A stretch of DNA of 64,000 bases from Caenorhabditis remanei (Eukaryota > Nematoda > Chromadorea > Rhabditida > Rhabditidae), in the NCBI RefSeq assembly GCF_010183535.1, contig NC_071329.1, positions 16,444,879-16,508,878 of the forward strand. Reading direction: 5' to 3'. The notes beneath the pieces were generated by a model. It searched no databases. It was given only the letters and a program-made list of their open reading frames with translations, and was not told the DNA's origin. Every line of letters begins with the position of its first letter. Position 1 is the stretch's first letter. Positions 11,572 to 23,840 of the stretch are shown here, in pieces. The position numbers and the translations under genes are program-made.

Positions 11572-13231
11572 ATGTCCGACTCTGAAATGTCCGATGAGGA
11601 GATATCTGATGAAGAAGCGGAAGAAAAGCAGAAATTCACAATTCGACACACTTTCGAGAAACCATTGGAAATGAAAATGGATGACGTTATATCCGCAAAT
11701 GTCGAGAATCATTTGGGTATTCCATGGTTAGTGCTTTCTTGTATTATTATTTTATTCCTTTTCTGTTTTATTAGCTACATTTATATATAATCTCTTCACC
11801 CTCTTTCTACAAAAGCTCGATGCTTAGAAAGGGGTTAACATTAGAAAATATTGACTATGAGCTCGGCACAGTTCTTACAACTGTGCTCCACCGAAATTCT
11901 CTTGAAAAGTGTCTTTTTTTTCTGAGTCTTCTAATTTCTCACGCTTTTTTCTTTGGTTTCGATAGAGCGCGGTTGTGAGAAGCGTACCTTGTTAATATTA
12001 TCAAGTTGAAAACTGAAATCATCGTAATTCTGAAATAGTATTTGAACGCTATGTATCATGCATTTCAGGAAGCTCGTTTTGGATAAAACTGGAGAGAACG
12101 AGCTGACAATACAGTTGGATTGTCTCAAGCCAGATTGTGCAACCGGGTGGATCATAAACGGATGTATGATAGTAAGCCTTATCAATGCGACTGAGAAAAA
12201 GGAACAGGATACATTAGACGTTCAATTTACTCATCTCGACCACTTTCTTCCCTTGTATGAAGTTAAAAAAGATATAGTGAAAGAAAACTTGACTGATGGA
12301 AACATCGTAGTGGAAGTCACCGTCACTATCGATGAACAAGAAACGTTTAAACGCTTGCTAAGAAGTTTCACAAGTGCAGAAGCGGTGGAAACATCGGATG
12401 TTACTCTTGTCGCGAAAGGAGTGAAGTTTCATGTCGTGAAGATGGTTAGTTGATCACATCTTTCAAAATCAGTATCTCCAAAATATATTTTACAGTATCT
12501 TGCCACTCATTGCGAGTATTTCAAATCAATGTTTTCGGGAAAATTCGCCGAAAAGAAGAAACAAGAGATCGAACTTAAGGATGTTGATCCATACCACTTG
12601 CAATGTTTCCTTGAGTTGATTTATGGAGAACTCCCAATTAGTGGTAAGAGTAATACATAGAATACTGGTATTCAACACAGTTTTCAGATCACAATATCTC
12701 AGGACTCTTTGCTTTAGTGGACATGTTCATTGCTGAATCAGCACGCCGCCGATGTATCAAGTATCTCGAGGAAGAAACACAACTCCCGCTGAGAAAGAAA
12801 CTCGAACTCTCGTTTAAGTATCAAATGGAGGACTTGAAAGTGGGTAGTTTGACATTGAAAAAAACCAAACTTGTGTCAGAAATGCCTTTGATTTAAATTT
12901 GTTTTTCGCGGTATTTTGGAAAGGCGCTGCGTGCGCCACTGTTCGAAAACCCTACCGCAACCCTAATATTCGCGTTTATCAAATGAGGGCCAGAGGCATT
13001 TCCGGCGATTCTATGCTTGTTAATCAGTATAAAATCGCCGAATTTCAGCGAATGTTCCTGGAGAAAATCAAAACCGCAAATCAACTCGAAAAATGTCTAC
13101 CGAATGATCCGGAAGAATTGGATCACGATCTTCTTGCTGCTCTCATGGTGAAGTCAATGGAACTGCACCAAACTAGAACAGCTCCGATCTTCAAATCAAA
13201 ACGTGCCCCGAAAAGAAAGATGGATGATTAA
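11572..13231 (+). CDS. MATH-BTB protein with acidic N-terminus and basic C-terminus
   Basis: Five exons (11572-11726, 12069-12444, 12496-12643, 12688-12839, 13049-13231) sum to 1014 nt, 337 residues. The N-terminus is acidic (MSDSEMSDEEISDEE), then MATH (FTIRHTFEKPLEM ... LTIQLDCLKPDC). BTB starts at SDVTLVAKGVKFHVVKM|YLATHCEYFKSMFSGKF and a BACK-like region follows (LFALVDMFIAESARRRCIKYLEE). The C-terminal exon ends with a KRAPKRK basic patch that could be a nuclear signal. An acceptor-like TTTTTCAG lies just 5' of the ATG, as expected for trans-splicing. Intron 1 contains a foldback element. It is about 80% alike, by eye, to the gene at 33582-35997. Likely role: CUL3 substrate adaptor. Confidence 0.88.
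11859..11994. mobile_element. Foldback element in MATH-BTB intron 1
   Basis: Second copy of the family at 2283-2385. The left arm has GAGCTCGGCACAG then TCTTACAACTGTGCTCCACC; the right arm ends TAGAGCGCGGTTGTGAGAAG before CGTACC. The paralogous intron at 33797-33982 lacks it, so it inserted after the two genes split. Confidence 0.75.
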
Positions 13232-13448
13232 CTCTCTTGTGATCCCTAACCTTCTTTATGTCCTATCTTATCAATTTCATCTAAATGTTGTTCGATTTTT
13301 AATTAATTCTGTTTTCCACTGTGCAATCTTGCTAACCTATTGTACCAATGATTTGCAATCTCATTTTCCAAACTTGTTGAATAAATATTTCCTTAATCAT
13401 CTTGTTTTTTTTTCATAATATTGACATAAAAACCATCATGAACCTTCT

Positions 13449-13697
13449 CAAGGAAACATTGCAAATGGTATGGATCAACATCCTTAAGTTCGATCTCTTG
13501 TTTCTTCTTTTCGCTGAACTTTCCCGAAAACATTGATTTGAAATACTCGCAATGAGTGGCAAGATACTGTAAAATATATTTTTCATTTTTGAACGGTGTG
13601 ATCAACTAACCATCTTCACGACATGAAACTTCACTCCTTTCGTCACAAGAGTAACATCCGATGTTTCCACTGCTTCTGCACTTGTGAAACTTCTTAG
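13449..13697 (-). pseudogene. Inverted fragment of a MATH-BTB gene
   Basis: A minus-strand piece matching exon 2 end, intron and exon 3 of the gene at 11572-13231: ETSDVTLVTKGVKFHVVKM, a gttagttgatc donor, then YLATHCEYFKSMFSGKFSEKKK to QCFLE. Similarity stops abruptly at both ends. Its right end coincides with the outer border of the large inverted duplication that begins near 13700, so it may mark a rearrangement breakpoint. Confidence 0.8.
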
Positions 13698-13902
13698 TTA
13701 AAAACAGTCTTTTAATCAAAATAATATTATCGTCGTCATTTGTGGCGCATTGTGTGCAAACACCGTTACGTCAAAATACACACCCCTGTCGTTTGAGCTA
13801 CCCGACCCCTTTTAAGTCCGAATAGGAGCAGACAAAACAGAGAGGAAACATACAGACAACAAAAACAAAAAAAATGAACAAAGCGAAGTAAATAGAATAA
13901 AG

Positions 13903-14128
13903 AAGAGAACCTACTCTAATGACACAGTGAGAGAGGAGGAGACGTCCGTTAAAATGCCATTTTCCCATAGATGACGTCGTGACGTGGATTTGTGTGGTCT
14001 GCTAGATTATCTCTCATTGTGTCCTGTAATTAACACGTCACACTCCACAAATAGTGACAAATCGTCAATGTCGTTGTCCACTGCACACTGACCTAACCCA
14101 AGACAGCAGTACTAATTGGCGGAGGCAT
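13903..14128 (+). repeat. Copy 1 of a dispersed module with tandem TGACG motifs
   Basis: This segment runs from AGAACCTACTCTAATGACAC to GCGGAGGCAT. It contains ATGACGTCGTGACGTGG (two CRE/ATF-like TGACG motifs), AACACGTCACACTCCAC and CTAACCCAAGACAGC. The same order is found at 19602-19826 (minus), 32467-32630, 38415-39261 and 42481-42643. In two cases (40469, 42764) it lies directly upstream of a DUF3557 gene; here it lies 3' of one. It is either a co-duplicated regulatory region or a mobile repeat; the sequence does not decide. Confidence 0.65.
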
Positions 14129-14555
14129 GCCGAAAGCTTAAATCAAGAAGGGAAGAGGAAATGGATCCCCGAACCATCAAAATTAAACTCTTGAAAAAGA
14201 TTCAAGGGTGGTCTGGTTGCTCATTGGTGCCAGAAGACGATAATGATGATGTGCTAGTTCTGACAATTGGTGAAACATTGTCTGTTCCCTTGTTTATGTT
14301 ATGATTTTAGATGTTTTAGATGTGCTTTATTGTAGTTATATGTAGTACACTTTTCAGTTAGCTCGATAGATCATTTTGACCTATAATTCAAATCACTTGC
14401 ATAGAAATTTGATTTATTTGATTTATTTATATAAGCAAACAAAAAAGGTGGCGAAATCTTTGAAAACTCAGGTACTGTTCAAGAACAAAAGGAATAAAAA
14501 AGGAATAAAATATGAAAAAGCAAATCATTTGAGAGCTTTAGCACGTAGTGCGACT

Positions 14556-16025
14556 TCATTCCCTTTCGATGATTCGAGCCCTGAATATCCAGTTATCGGG
14601 GTATGAGAACTCCCATTGGTCTCTAGAGCGAGGCTCTTCTTTTGGCTCGTAAAGTACTTCCAGTATGTTACCATTTCTTGTTGGAATTGAAACATATCTG
14701 AAAATTTGATGATTTTAACACAATTTTAATAACATATCTTCTAGTCATACCGATCGTTCCTCTTCGTTTCCTCCCAGCGTTCTGTCATCATTTTAAATAG
14801 AGCATTCACTGGTTCCACTTCTTGTTGGATTCCAATTGAAAAACAACTTCCAACTGGTCGATCATTGATCCGCCAGTTCTGCACAAGTTCAAAGTAATTC
14901 TCAGCAGTAAACTCTGGATCAGAAATAACCAAAGAAATCAAATGATTGGGAAGATTAATGAGAGCTGGAATCATTTCTCGTCGACGGCTCGTATTTTGAA
15001 TGATTAACTTTTTCGCACTCCGAATAAAAGGATATTCGAGATCACTTTCTCGATAAACATGTATTTGAATTTCAGATAGTGATACGCATTCTTGATCAAT
15101 CATCGAAATAACACCATCGTAAGGACCTCTCAAACCACGCGAACTGGAGAGATACTTCATCTTGACTTGGAAACCAACTGGAAGCCTCAGAACTGTACTA
15201 GATGTATCGAGTTGAAATCTCATCACAGCCAGTGTTGAGCGTCTTCCTCCAAATAAAAACGTGTTCAATCGTTTCACAGCTTCATACAATTTCATTCTAT
15301 ACGGAAGACGATGAATTTGCTTTCCACTCGGAGAGTGAACAGTCAGCTGAATGTAGCATGTATACGGTGGTTCGCGATTGTAGCGACGGCATTCGAAAGG
15401 CAAAAAATCAGTCCGTGAATAATCCAAATCTGTTTTTAAACTTTCTACTGGACGCTTCATTTCTGCTTCCAGCCTTAAGAATTCCATCATATCTTCATAT
15501 CTGACTAAATCCTCTTCAGGATCTTCTTCGATTTTTTCTGGGTTGTTCAGAAGGAATATTGCTTTCTCATAACGGTTGATTTTAGCTTCTAAATCGCATT
15601 CTAGTCCGGGTGTGTCGTACTGAACTTTATCTCTCAAGTCTCCCAGCAGAACGTCTCCCGGATCCAAAACTGAATGACCTGGAGAAATTTGGAATCCATA
15701 TCGATCCAAATCATGCTGAACTCCGCCCTTGTCGTTATCATCCTGAATCAGTTTGGGAACTTCTTCTCCTGTATTGTATTCTCGATAAACTCCAAATCGA
15801 TAGATGTGATCGTTGACAATAGTCCGAATCTCATCGAGATCTAGATATCTAATTTTGAGAGGCACGAATTTTTCGACGGATCGGATAGATGGTAATCGAT
15901 GGGAGATTCGGAATCTTAAAGAAGAATTGAGAAATTGATTTGAAAAAAATAAATTACCTAACGTTTGCATCCATATTTAGAAGGACGGCTTTCAAACTTT
16001 CATACTGTAGTGGTTTGTGATTCAT
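14556..16025 (-). CDS. DUF3557 family protein (left arm copy)
   Basis: Three exons: 15958-16025 (MNHKPLQYESLKAVLLNMDANVR), 14751-15914 and 14556-14697, giving 457 residues with an open frame. Landmarks typical of DUF3557 are the N-terminal RISHRLPSIRSVEK and VPLKIRYLDLDE, the central LPFECRRYNREPPYTCYIQL, LYEAVKRLNTFLFGGRR, TVLRLPVGFQVK, and a C-terminal NWRINDRPVGSCFSIGIQ. There is no signal peptide or membrane segment. The function is unknown. The first 30 residues loosely recall an F-box (PLQYESLKAVLLNM), which is inference only. It is a close paralogue of 17626-19093 and 24188-25653. Confidence 0.9.
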
Positions 16026-16499
16026 CTTGCAATCTGGAAAATGAATTTCTTTAGAAATGTAAATAACTATCTATCAAGCAAGAGAATGCAATCCTCGCAA
16101 GACATGGAAAATGACTATGGACAACTGCCACAATAATGGTGGAAGGTTCTGGAGGGACCGCCCCGTTGAGTAAATCTCCAGTCATAATGATGATGAACAG
16201 ATAAAAAGAACAGATGACAATTATCCCTTGTGTGCAGAAACACCTTCTGTTTAGGGAGAGACACAATAGAGATTATGAGAGAAAGATGATGTATCGGGTG
16301 TAATCCGTGGGGTAGAGTGTTAATGGATGACAGATTTACGGCCTCCAGCAGTGTCCTCTCAATCCACTGCGCACACTACTTTGAGAGGGTTTCTGCAGGA
16401 GGCAGTGAGATTTTGAACGTATCTCAAACTAACGAAATGACGGGTTGCAAAATTTCTTGTTGTGGTTAGTCCCGGAGTCGAAAAAGTGTTTGGGGGAGA

Positions 16500-17130
16500 C
16501 TGTTCTGCATATTTAGGTACGGTAACATTTAATGAGTTACAATGATCTGTCGCGCTGTCGGCGCTTTTGATGTGGACATTCGGACATGACGAAACACGGG
16601 GATATTTAATGTTAATGAGCGTTTGGTTCAAATTCGCGAGAAATCCCCAAAATCCAAACTCCAATCCAAAATCCAATCAAAAATCCAAAGATGTATGAAA
16701 GACTCATAGGACTCATAACCAACCCAGACGAATTGGCGGTGTACAGTAATAGAGATTTACGTCTCACACAATAATTGCCCGATTTTTCATGAGATTAGGT
16801 GCGATACAAATCATCACTCCCATAAGGGGTCTATTGGCTTATGGCGGTTAATACGTGGAGTGTGAGGCGTGTTATCACCTGCTGTCCGAATAACATGTAA
16901 AAGTCTATGTGGCTTGGACACGCTGTTAGTCAATCCAAGAGGCTCCGCCTGAGTAAAGTAAACCGTTGAGAGTTTAGCATTCATACCAAGACTACATGTG
17001 TTAGTGGTCGATTCGTATTACTATTTTTACTAAATTCTTGTTTCTGTCATTCCATTATTGGACAACAGTCATCCAAAAACGGCCTTCAACAAACTCCAAG
17101 CCGAGAATCCTAAAAGGGTAGTTATTAAAG
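16500..17130. other. Unpaired centre of the large inverted duplication
   Basis: A spacer between the two arms. It has no gene. The part at about 16755-16980 (AGATTAGGTGCGATACAAATCATCACTC-like start, ending CAATCCAAGAGGCTCCGCC) is similar in direct orientation to 36230-36420, so the spacer is itself a repeated segment. Confidence 0.7.
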
Positions 17131-17625
17131 TTTGTCTCCCCCAAACACTTTTTCGAATCCGGGACAATCTGCAAAGAAACAGTTCGTTCACTGACTAGAA
17201 TTGAGATACGTTTAAAATATCACGGCCTCCTGCAGAAACCCTCTCAAAGTAGTGTGCTCAGTGGATTGATATTCTGCTGGAGGCCGTGAATCTGTCATTC
17301 ATTAACACTCTACCCCACGGATTACACCCCGATACATCATCTTTCTCTCATAATCTCTAGTGTGTCTCTCCCTAAACAGAAGGTGTTTCTGCACACAAGG
17401 GATAATTGTCATCTGTTCTTTTTATCTGTTCATCATCATTATGACTGGAGATTTACTCAACGGGGCGGTGCCATCCTCTCTCTCCAGAACCTTCTATCGT
17501 TATTGTGGCTGTTCATAGTCATTTTCCATTTCTTGCCAGGTTTGGAACGTAATTTTTCTTTACATTCTTTTACATTATAGATAGTTATTTACATTTCTAA
17601 AAAAATTCATTTTCTAGATTGCAAG

Positions 17626-19093
17626 ATGAATCACAAACCACTACAGTATGAAAGTTTGAAAGCCGTCCTTCTATATATGGATGCAAACGTTAGGTAAGTG
17701 ACCTTGTTCTTTTTCAATTTCTCAATTCTACTTTTAGATTCCGAATCTCCCATCGACTACCATCAATCAGATCCGTCGAAAAAATCGTGCCTCTCAAAAT
17801 TAGATATCTATATCTCGATGAGTTTCTGACCATTGTCAATGATCATATCTATCGATTTGGAGTTTATCGAGAATACAATTCAGGAGAAGAAGTTCCCAAA
17901 CTGATTCAGGATGATAACGACAAGGGCGGAGCTAAGCATGATTTAGATCGATATGGATTCAAAATTTCTCCAGGTCATTCAGTTTTAGATCCGGGAGACG
18001 TTATGCTGGAAGATTTGAGAGATAAAGTTCAGTACGACACACCCGGACGAGAACGCGCTTTAGAAGCTGAAGTTAACCGATTTGAGAAAGCAATATTTCT
18101 TCTGAATAACCCAGAAGAAGTCGAAGACCCGCCTGAAGAGTATGAAAACGATGATGCAGCGATTGAGGCCTTGATGTTAGCAGATGCCATGAAATTGCCA
18201 TTGGAAAGTTTAAAAACACATTTGGAATATTCACGGACTGCTTTCTTGCCTTTCGAATGCCGTCGCTACAATCGCGAACCACCGTATACATGCTACATTC
18301 AGCTGACTGTTGACTCTCCGAGTGGAAAGCGTATTCATCGTCTTCCGTATAGAAAGAAACTGTATGAAGTTGTGAAACGGTTCAACACACTTTTATTTGG
18401 TGGAAGACCCTCAACACTGAAAGTGTTCAGATTTCAACTCGATACATTTCAGACAGTTCTGAGGCTTCCAGTCGGTTTCCAGGTCAAAATGAAGTATCTC
18501 TGCAGTTCGCGTGGTTTGAGAGCTCCTTATGATAGTGTTATTTCGATGATTGATCCAGAATGCGTATCACTGGCTGAAATTCAAATACATGTTTATCGAG
18601 AAAGGGATCTCGAACACCCTTTTATTCGAAGTGCGAAGAAGTTAATCATTCAAAATTCGAGCCGTCGACGAGAAATGATTCTAGCTCTCATTAATCTTCC
18701 TAATCATTTGATTTCCTTGGTTTGTACTGATCCAGAGTTTACTGCTGAGGATTATTTTGAACTTGCGCAGAACTGGCGGAACAATGACCGACCAGTTGGA
18801 AGTTGTTTTTCAATTGGAATCCAACAAGAAGTGGAGCCAGTGAATGCTCTATTTCAAATGATGACAGAACGCTGGGAGGAAACGAAAAGAAACGATCGGT
18901 ATGACTAGAAGATATGTTCTTAAAATTGTGTTAAAATCATCGAATTTTCAGATATGCTTCTATTCCAACAAGAAATGGTAACATACTGGAAGTACTTTAC
19001 GAGCCAAAAGAAGAGCCTCGCTCTAGAGAACAATGGGAGTTCTTATACCCCGATAACTGTATTTTCAGAGCTCGAATCGTCGAAAGGGAATGA
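17626..19093 (+). CDS. DUF3557 family protein (right arm copy)
   Basis: Exons 17626-17693, 17738-18898 and 18952-19093 give 456 residues. Exon 1 encodes MNHKPLQYESLKAVLLYMDANVR. Exon 2 carries the whole DUF3557 core (LPFECRRYNREPPYTCYIQL, LYEVVKRFNTLLFGGR, RPVGSCFSIGIQQEVEPVN). Exon 3 encodes the C-terminal strand region (NGNILEVLYEPKEEPRSR to RIVERE). An acceptor (TTTTCTAG) lies 9 nt before the ATG, suggesting trans-splicing. It mirrors 14556-16025 and transcribes away from it, so the two share a bidirectional central region. The differences are mostly substitutions, so both copies look functional. The function is unknown. Confidence 0.9.
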
Positions 19094-19601
19094 AGCCGCG
19101 ATACGTGCTTAAGCGTTCAAATTATTTGCTTTTCTATTTTTTCTACTCCTTCTCTTTTTGAAAAATATCGAAATGAGTTTTCAAAGGTTTTGGTTACATT
19201 TTTTGTTTGCTTATATAAATCAATCAAATAAATCAAATTGCTATGTGGACACTACATGAAATAACAACCACTTACCGTTATGACAAGAAAGATAACAATT
19301 TATTCGTAACCAGAATGAAATGAGATCGGGGAACTACTGAAGTCATCAGAGTACAAGATTTTAAAGTTAGTGGTGATACTACACATAATTACAATAAAGC
19401 ACATCTAAAACATCTAAAAACAAAACATAAACAAGGGAACAGACAATGTTTCAACAAATTGTAAGAACTAGCACACCATCATTATCGTCTTCTGGCACCA
19501 ATGAGCAACCACCCGTAAATCTTTTTCAAAAGTTCAATTTTGATGGTTGGCCGCTTGTTTGGCGATCCATTCCCTCTTCCCTTCTTGATTTGAGCTTTCG
19601 G

Positions 19602-19826
19602 CATGCCTCCACCAATTAGTACAGCTGTCTTGGGTTAGGTCAGTGTGCAGAAGACAACGACATTGACGATTTTTCACTATTTGTGGAGTGTGACGTGTTA
19701 ATTACAAGACACAATGAGAGATAATCTAGCAGACCACACAAATCCACGTCGCGACGTCATCTATGGGAAAATAGCATTCTAACGGACGTCTCCTCTGTCA
19801 CTGTGTCATTAGAGTAGGTTCTCTTT
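19602..19826 (-). repeat. Copy 2 of the dispersed TGACG module
   Basis: Minus-orientation copy at the outer end of the right arm. It contains CCACGTCGCGACGTCAT where copy 1 has ATGACGTCGTGACGTGG, plus GGTTAGGTCAGTGTGC and the ATGCCTCC end. Confidence 0.65.
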
Positions 19827-20550
19827 TTTATTCTTTACTTCGCTTTGTTCATTTTTTTGTTTTTGTTGTCTCAAGTATTTTTCCTCTCTGTTTTGTCTGA
19901 TCCTCCTCGGACTAAAAGGGGGTCGGGCAGCTCAAACGACAGGGGTGTGTATTTTAACGGTGTTTGCATACAAGGCGCCACAAATGACGACGACAATATT
20001 ATTCTGATTAAAAGACTGTTTTTAACATACTTGCAAGCCGAGCCACCGCGTAGCCCGCTTAAAATGAAATATGATGAGCTGATATATATACCAAAATGTA
20101 ATGTAGATCTCAATGAGTTCTGCGTCTGTGACCTAATAGGGACCGGATGGCGAATCGGGGATATTTATCAGATCATAAAATTCAGTTTTAACCGTTTCTT
20201 CCCGATTTGCAAGTATGCTAAAAAGAAAAGTTGTGACACTCCTACCCCACAGTAAAAATAAGCAACATGTAAGAGTGCGCCCCTTGTGTTACGGATTGTC
20301 CGACAATGTTTCCTTTCTTCGTATTTTGCATAAAAAAACTAATAATAAAGCACAAACCAATTTTACCGTGTCCTTTTACATAAGACCTCTTGCGCAGATC
20401 TCTGCCAGTCCCAATCCCATCCATCACGTAAGACTGTTGTCTCTCTTTCCCTTGATTTTTTCCTCTATGTTGTGTGTTCAACATATATTTGGCTTGATTT
20501 TTCCATTCATGTCTATTCCTTCTTTCAACACTTATTTTTCAGATATCAAC

Positions 20551-22005
20551 ATGAATATCTTTCCACTGCAATATCAAAGTCTGAAAGCAGTTCTCCTATA
20601 TATGGATCCAAATGTCAGGTGAGTTTATTGGTTTTAAAAAGTATTTTTCAAAACATTCTGTTTATACTTTCAGATTTAAAATTTCTCACCGCTTCCCCTC
20701 CATTAGCTCAACAGAAAAAGTTGTGCCTCTGCGAATCGAAGAATTAGATCTGGGAGATTTAACCACGACAGTAAACCAAACTACATACAAATTAGGGATC
20801 TATCGAAAATACAAAAAAGGAGAAAAAATCACTTTTAGAACTCAGAGGTACAATGAGTTCGGAGGATTTCCTCGCGATTTCGATCGATTTGGATTCGAAA
20901 TATTCCCTGGGCACAATGTGTTGAATCCTGGAGACGTTTCACTGCCATGCCCATATAATCTCGTGAGTCAAGAGGAACGGGACACAGTACAAATTGAACG
21001 GATGCATCGAACTCGTTTAAAGTTTTATCAAGATGTTCTAGAAACTCGTTTGGGATCAGAAGATGTAGAGATTTCTGACGGAGAGGGTGAAGACACAATC
21101 TTGGAGCATTATTATATGAGCCTGCCTATTAATGAACTGGAGAGACATATCGGAGAGATACAAGAGGATCTTCAGCCGTTTGAATGCCGTCGGTTCAACC
21201 TGAAACCACCATTTGTATGTTACATTATGTTTACAATAACTTCAAAGAGTCACAAAAAATCCTACCGGATACCATACAATATGAAGTTACATGAAGCCAT
21301 GAAGGCCTTGAACAGCTTCTTATTTGGAGGAAGACGTCAATCAATTCAAGTCCAAAAGTTACAGTTTGCTATCAATGAAACTATTCTGAGACTGCCAATT
21401 GGTTTCAAAATTAAATTAGAACAACTCAAAAGATTAAATAATTTGTCAATGCGACACGATGCTATACTTTCAATGCTTGATAAGAAATCCTTCCCGTTGA
21501 AGAGTGTCAGCTTCTTTGCTGACGACGAACCAGATTTTCAATTTTCGGATATGGGGAAAACAAAGAGTTTTACAGCGATAGATGTTAACCCAGAGATTGA
21601 CTTATTTTCTATTCTGAAGACACTTCCCAACCAACGTGTCAACTTGAGTGTTTACGATTTAGATTTTGAAATCGGGGAGTATCTTGGTCTAGTTCAGAAT
21701 TGGATAGAAAATGAACGACCGATAGGAACCTGCTATTCGTTCGGAATAGTAGAAGAGGACACCGCACGTCAAATATTGAAACTAGTCAAGACACATGTGG
21801 AGGGAGCAAAAAGAAGCAAAAGGTATCATTTCCAAGATTGCAGACAACTTATGATTTATTTTTCAGATGTGTCTCAATTCCTATCAGAAATTCTGCAAGA
21901 TTGGAGCTGTATTACATTCCAATGGAATCTCTGAATGACTCGGAACAAGAGGAATTTATGTGGTTTTATGATTGGGTTCTGAAGATGAGAATTGTTCGTT
22001 TTTAA
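20551..22005 (+). CDS. DUF3557 family protein, sub-group 2
   Basis: Exons 20551-20618, 20674-21822 and 21867-22005 give 451 residues (MNIFPLQYQSLKAVLLYMDPNVR...). Family landmarks are RFPSISSTEKVVPLRIEELDLGDL, LQPFECRRFNLKPPFVCYI, LHEAMKALNSFLFGGRR, ILRLPIGFKIK and NWIENERPIGTCYSFGI, with the C-terminal WVLKMRIVRF ending. TTTTTCAG lies 8-9 nt before the ATG, consistent with trans-splicing. The closest relatives in the window are 28584-30039 and 36668-38119, both on the minus strand. The frame is intact. The function is unknown. Confidence 0.9.
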
Positions 22006-22990
22006 AAGAGACGTTCTCTCGGCCTCGGCGGGTTCACAAGAAAATCTACTTGATTTTTTTTCACTCTGTGACTTCTCTTCTTTATACACACTTTTTCATC
22101 AGAAGTTTGCCTTACATTCAAATTTTTAAAATCAATAAAGATTTTATCACTTTTACTTATCTTTTTTGTAAAAGGTGGAGTTTTGCGAAAAATCGAATTG
22201 AATAATGCAATTAAGAATTGCTCAGTATCTTGACAATTTATATAAAACTTTAAGAGACAATGTCTCGCTCAAGCCACCAGGCCATGTTACACATAAACCA
22301 AAGTGATCCGTTCCGGCTGATTTTTTGATATGTTACTACCCCAGGAATTCTAAGATTTTTATACCATACCAGATTAGGCTCCGCCCCTTTTGAATTACCT
22401 AAACGATCGATTGAAGTTGAAAAATGAAAATTTTTCTTTCGAAAGATAGTATCAAAATCTCTTCAAAAATGAATTGCCAGCCTTATTTTGTGCATTTTAC
22501 AAGATAACTACTTTTTTCTAGCTCGCCTGCATCATATAGAAAAAATCACTTTTTTGAAAAAATTGTCAATTTTTTCATGTTTTTTGGATTTTTCGGCTGG
22601 TCGAAGTACTGTGGTCCGAAGCAAATTTATGATGGTAAGATACGTATTTGTGTTGGCTATCTGAAAATATAAAGACTTTCCCCAGATTCCACTGTCAAGG
22701 TGAGTTATGATCAAAAAAGTGACTAAATTTGATGCATTTCGACGTACCCCCCTCCATGGTAAAAAATGGCTGGGTGACGAAAATTAAAAATATTTTAGAT
22801 TTGAGGTATACAAAGCTAGAGTAGTACTCACACAAACTTGCAGATAATTCTAACCATGTTTCAGTGAGTTACAGACACCTCCTCCATTTTTTCGAATCAA
22901 AAAGTTTGAGCTCTCGTAACTTTCCTAATTCTGACTTAAAATCTTAGAAACTTCTGGAAAACAGTGGAATATACTTCAGAAACGCAAATG
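22006..22990. other. Intergenic stretch with no recognised gene
   Basis: Beyond the probable polyadenylation signal (AATCAATAAAG near 22128) I find no exons with family similarity. A common nematode GGCTCCGCCCC motif occurs near 22377. Nothing else stands out. Confidence 0.5.
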
Positions 22991-22994
22991 TTTG

Positions 22995-23840
22995 TTTCAT
23001 TACCGAAATGAATTATTCAATTCTGAATCTACAGTACTTTGTAAACTAAGAGCCCATTCATCCATTGCCCACATTCATCAAGTGGTGTCATTAGAATACC
23101 TACACACACAAAGACTAATTGTCCACGTCACGTCACCCTCTCCTACGCACAATACATCGTACAGAGAGTTTTTGTTGGAGTAGATGTAATCTCCTCTCCA
23201 TCTGTGCACACAATACGGGTTGTCTACGTTTTTTCTCATCGTGTTCAGTCCATCTCCATGGGAGATTCGACCCTCCCAAAATAGCGTTATACTGCAGCAA
23301 GGCTGTTGTACGGCCGGCCTCAGCTTTTACATGCGAATGGCTACATGCGAATGGATTCTCAAAATTAGAGTTGTCCAATTCTAGTAAAGAAGAAAACGAA
23401 GCATAAACTCTGTTTTATTAAAGTTTTATCATTTTTCTACAAAATAAACGAATAATTTGCTATTTGAATTGTCTACTTCCGCTATAGAGTTACATGATTT
23501 TCAATGAGCAACATTACAGTATCATTGTCGAATGTTCGCATTTCTAATTTTCACAAAGACCCCAACCAGATGCAATCGATATTGACATCAGTCTTGTTAA
23601 ACTGTTTGCACCAATCCCGCTTCTTAAATTTAGCTGGAAATGCAAGTTTCATTTGGAATTCTGTCCAAAAAACTTTTTTATCTGCTATATCCGAAAATTG
23701 CCATATATGCTTGAGATACGTTCAAAACCTGTCATCCATTAACAACACTCTACCGTCTTTCTCGCATAGTCTCAATTGTGTCTCTCCCTAAACAGATGGC
23801 GCTTCTTGATTTTCTACACAATGGGTAATTGTCAGTTATC
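22995..23840 (+). repeat. Orphan upstream region lacking its gene
   Basis: This is similar in reverse complement to 25740-26290, the upstream region of the minus-strand gene at 24188-25653. Matching parts include CAATTGTGTCTCTCCCTAAACAGA near 23773, the GTCCACGTCACGTCACCCTCTCC segment near 23122 and the ATGTAATCTCCTCTCCATCTGTGCACAC segment near 23183. A DUF3557 gene would be expected at about 23850 on the plus strand, as in the mirror pair at 14-19 kb, but none is there. It looks like a third inverted duplication that lost one gene. Confidence 0.7.

Larger units (their letters stand above)
13700..16500. repeat. Left arm of a large inverted duplication
   Basis: From about 13700 to 16500 the sequence matches, in reverse complement, 17130-20028. 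The match covers the gene, its upstream region, its downstream region and a 400-bp dispersed module at the outer end. Outer borders: TTAAAAACAGTCTTTTAATC here against its complement near 20005-20028. Inner borders: around GTGTTTGGGGGAGAC here against GTCTCCCCCAAACAC near 17137. The unmatched spacer is about 630 bp. Confidence 0.88.
17130..20028. repeat. Right arm of the large inverted duplication
   Basis: Reverse-complement partner of 13700-16500. It carries the plus-strand DUF3557 gene at 17626-19093 and, at 19602-19826, the minus-orientation copy of the dispersed TGACG module. By eye the arms differ by scattered substitutions and small indels (for example one extra codon in the left gene). 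Confidence 0.88.

Noticed and set aside
15202..15816. Plus-strand frames of 68-100 residues, also at 24825 and 29461
   Set aside because: They are antisense shadows of the conserved DUF3557 middle exon and recur because the paralogues are alike.
19845..20255. 136-residue plus-strand frame with a hydrophobic start
   Set aside because: It crosses the outer border of the inverted-duplication arm (about 20028), so its first half is merely the complement of non-coding arm sequence. No homologue or splice context was recognised.
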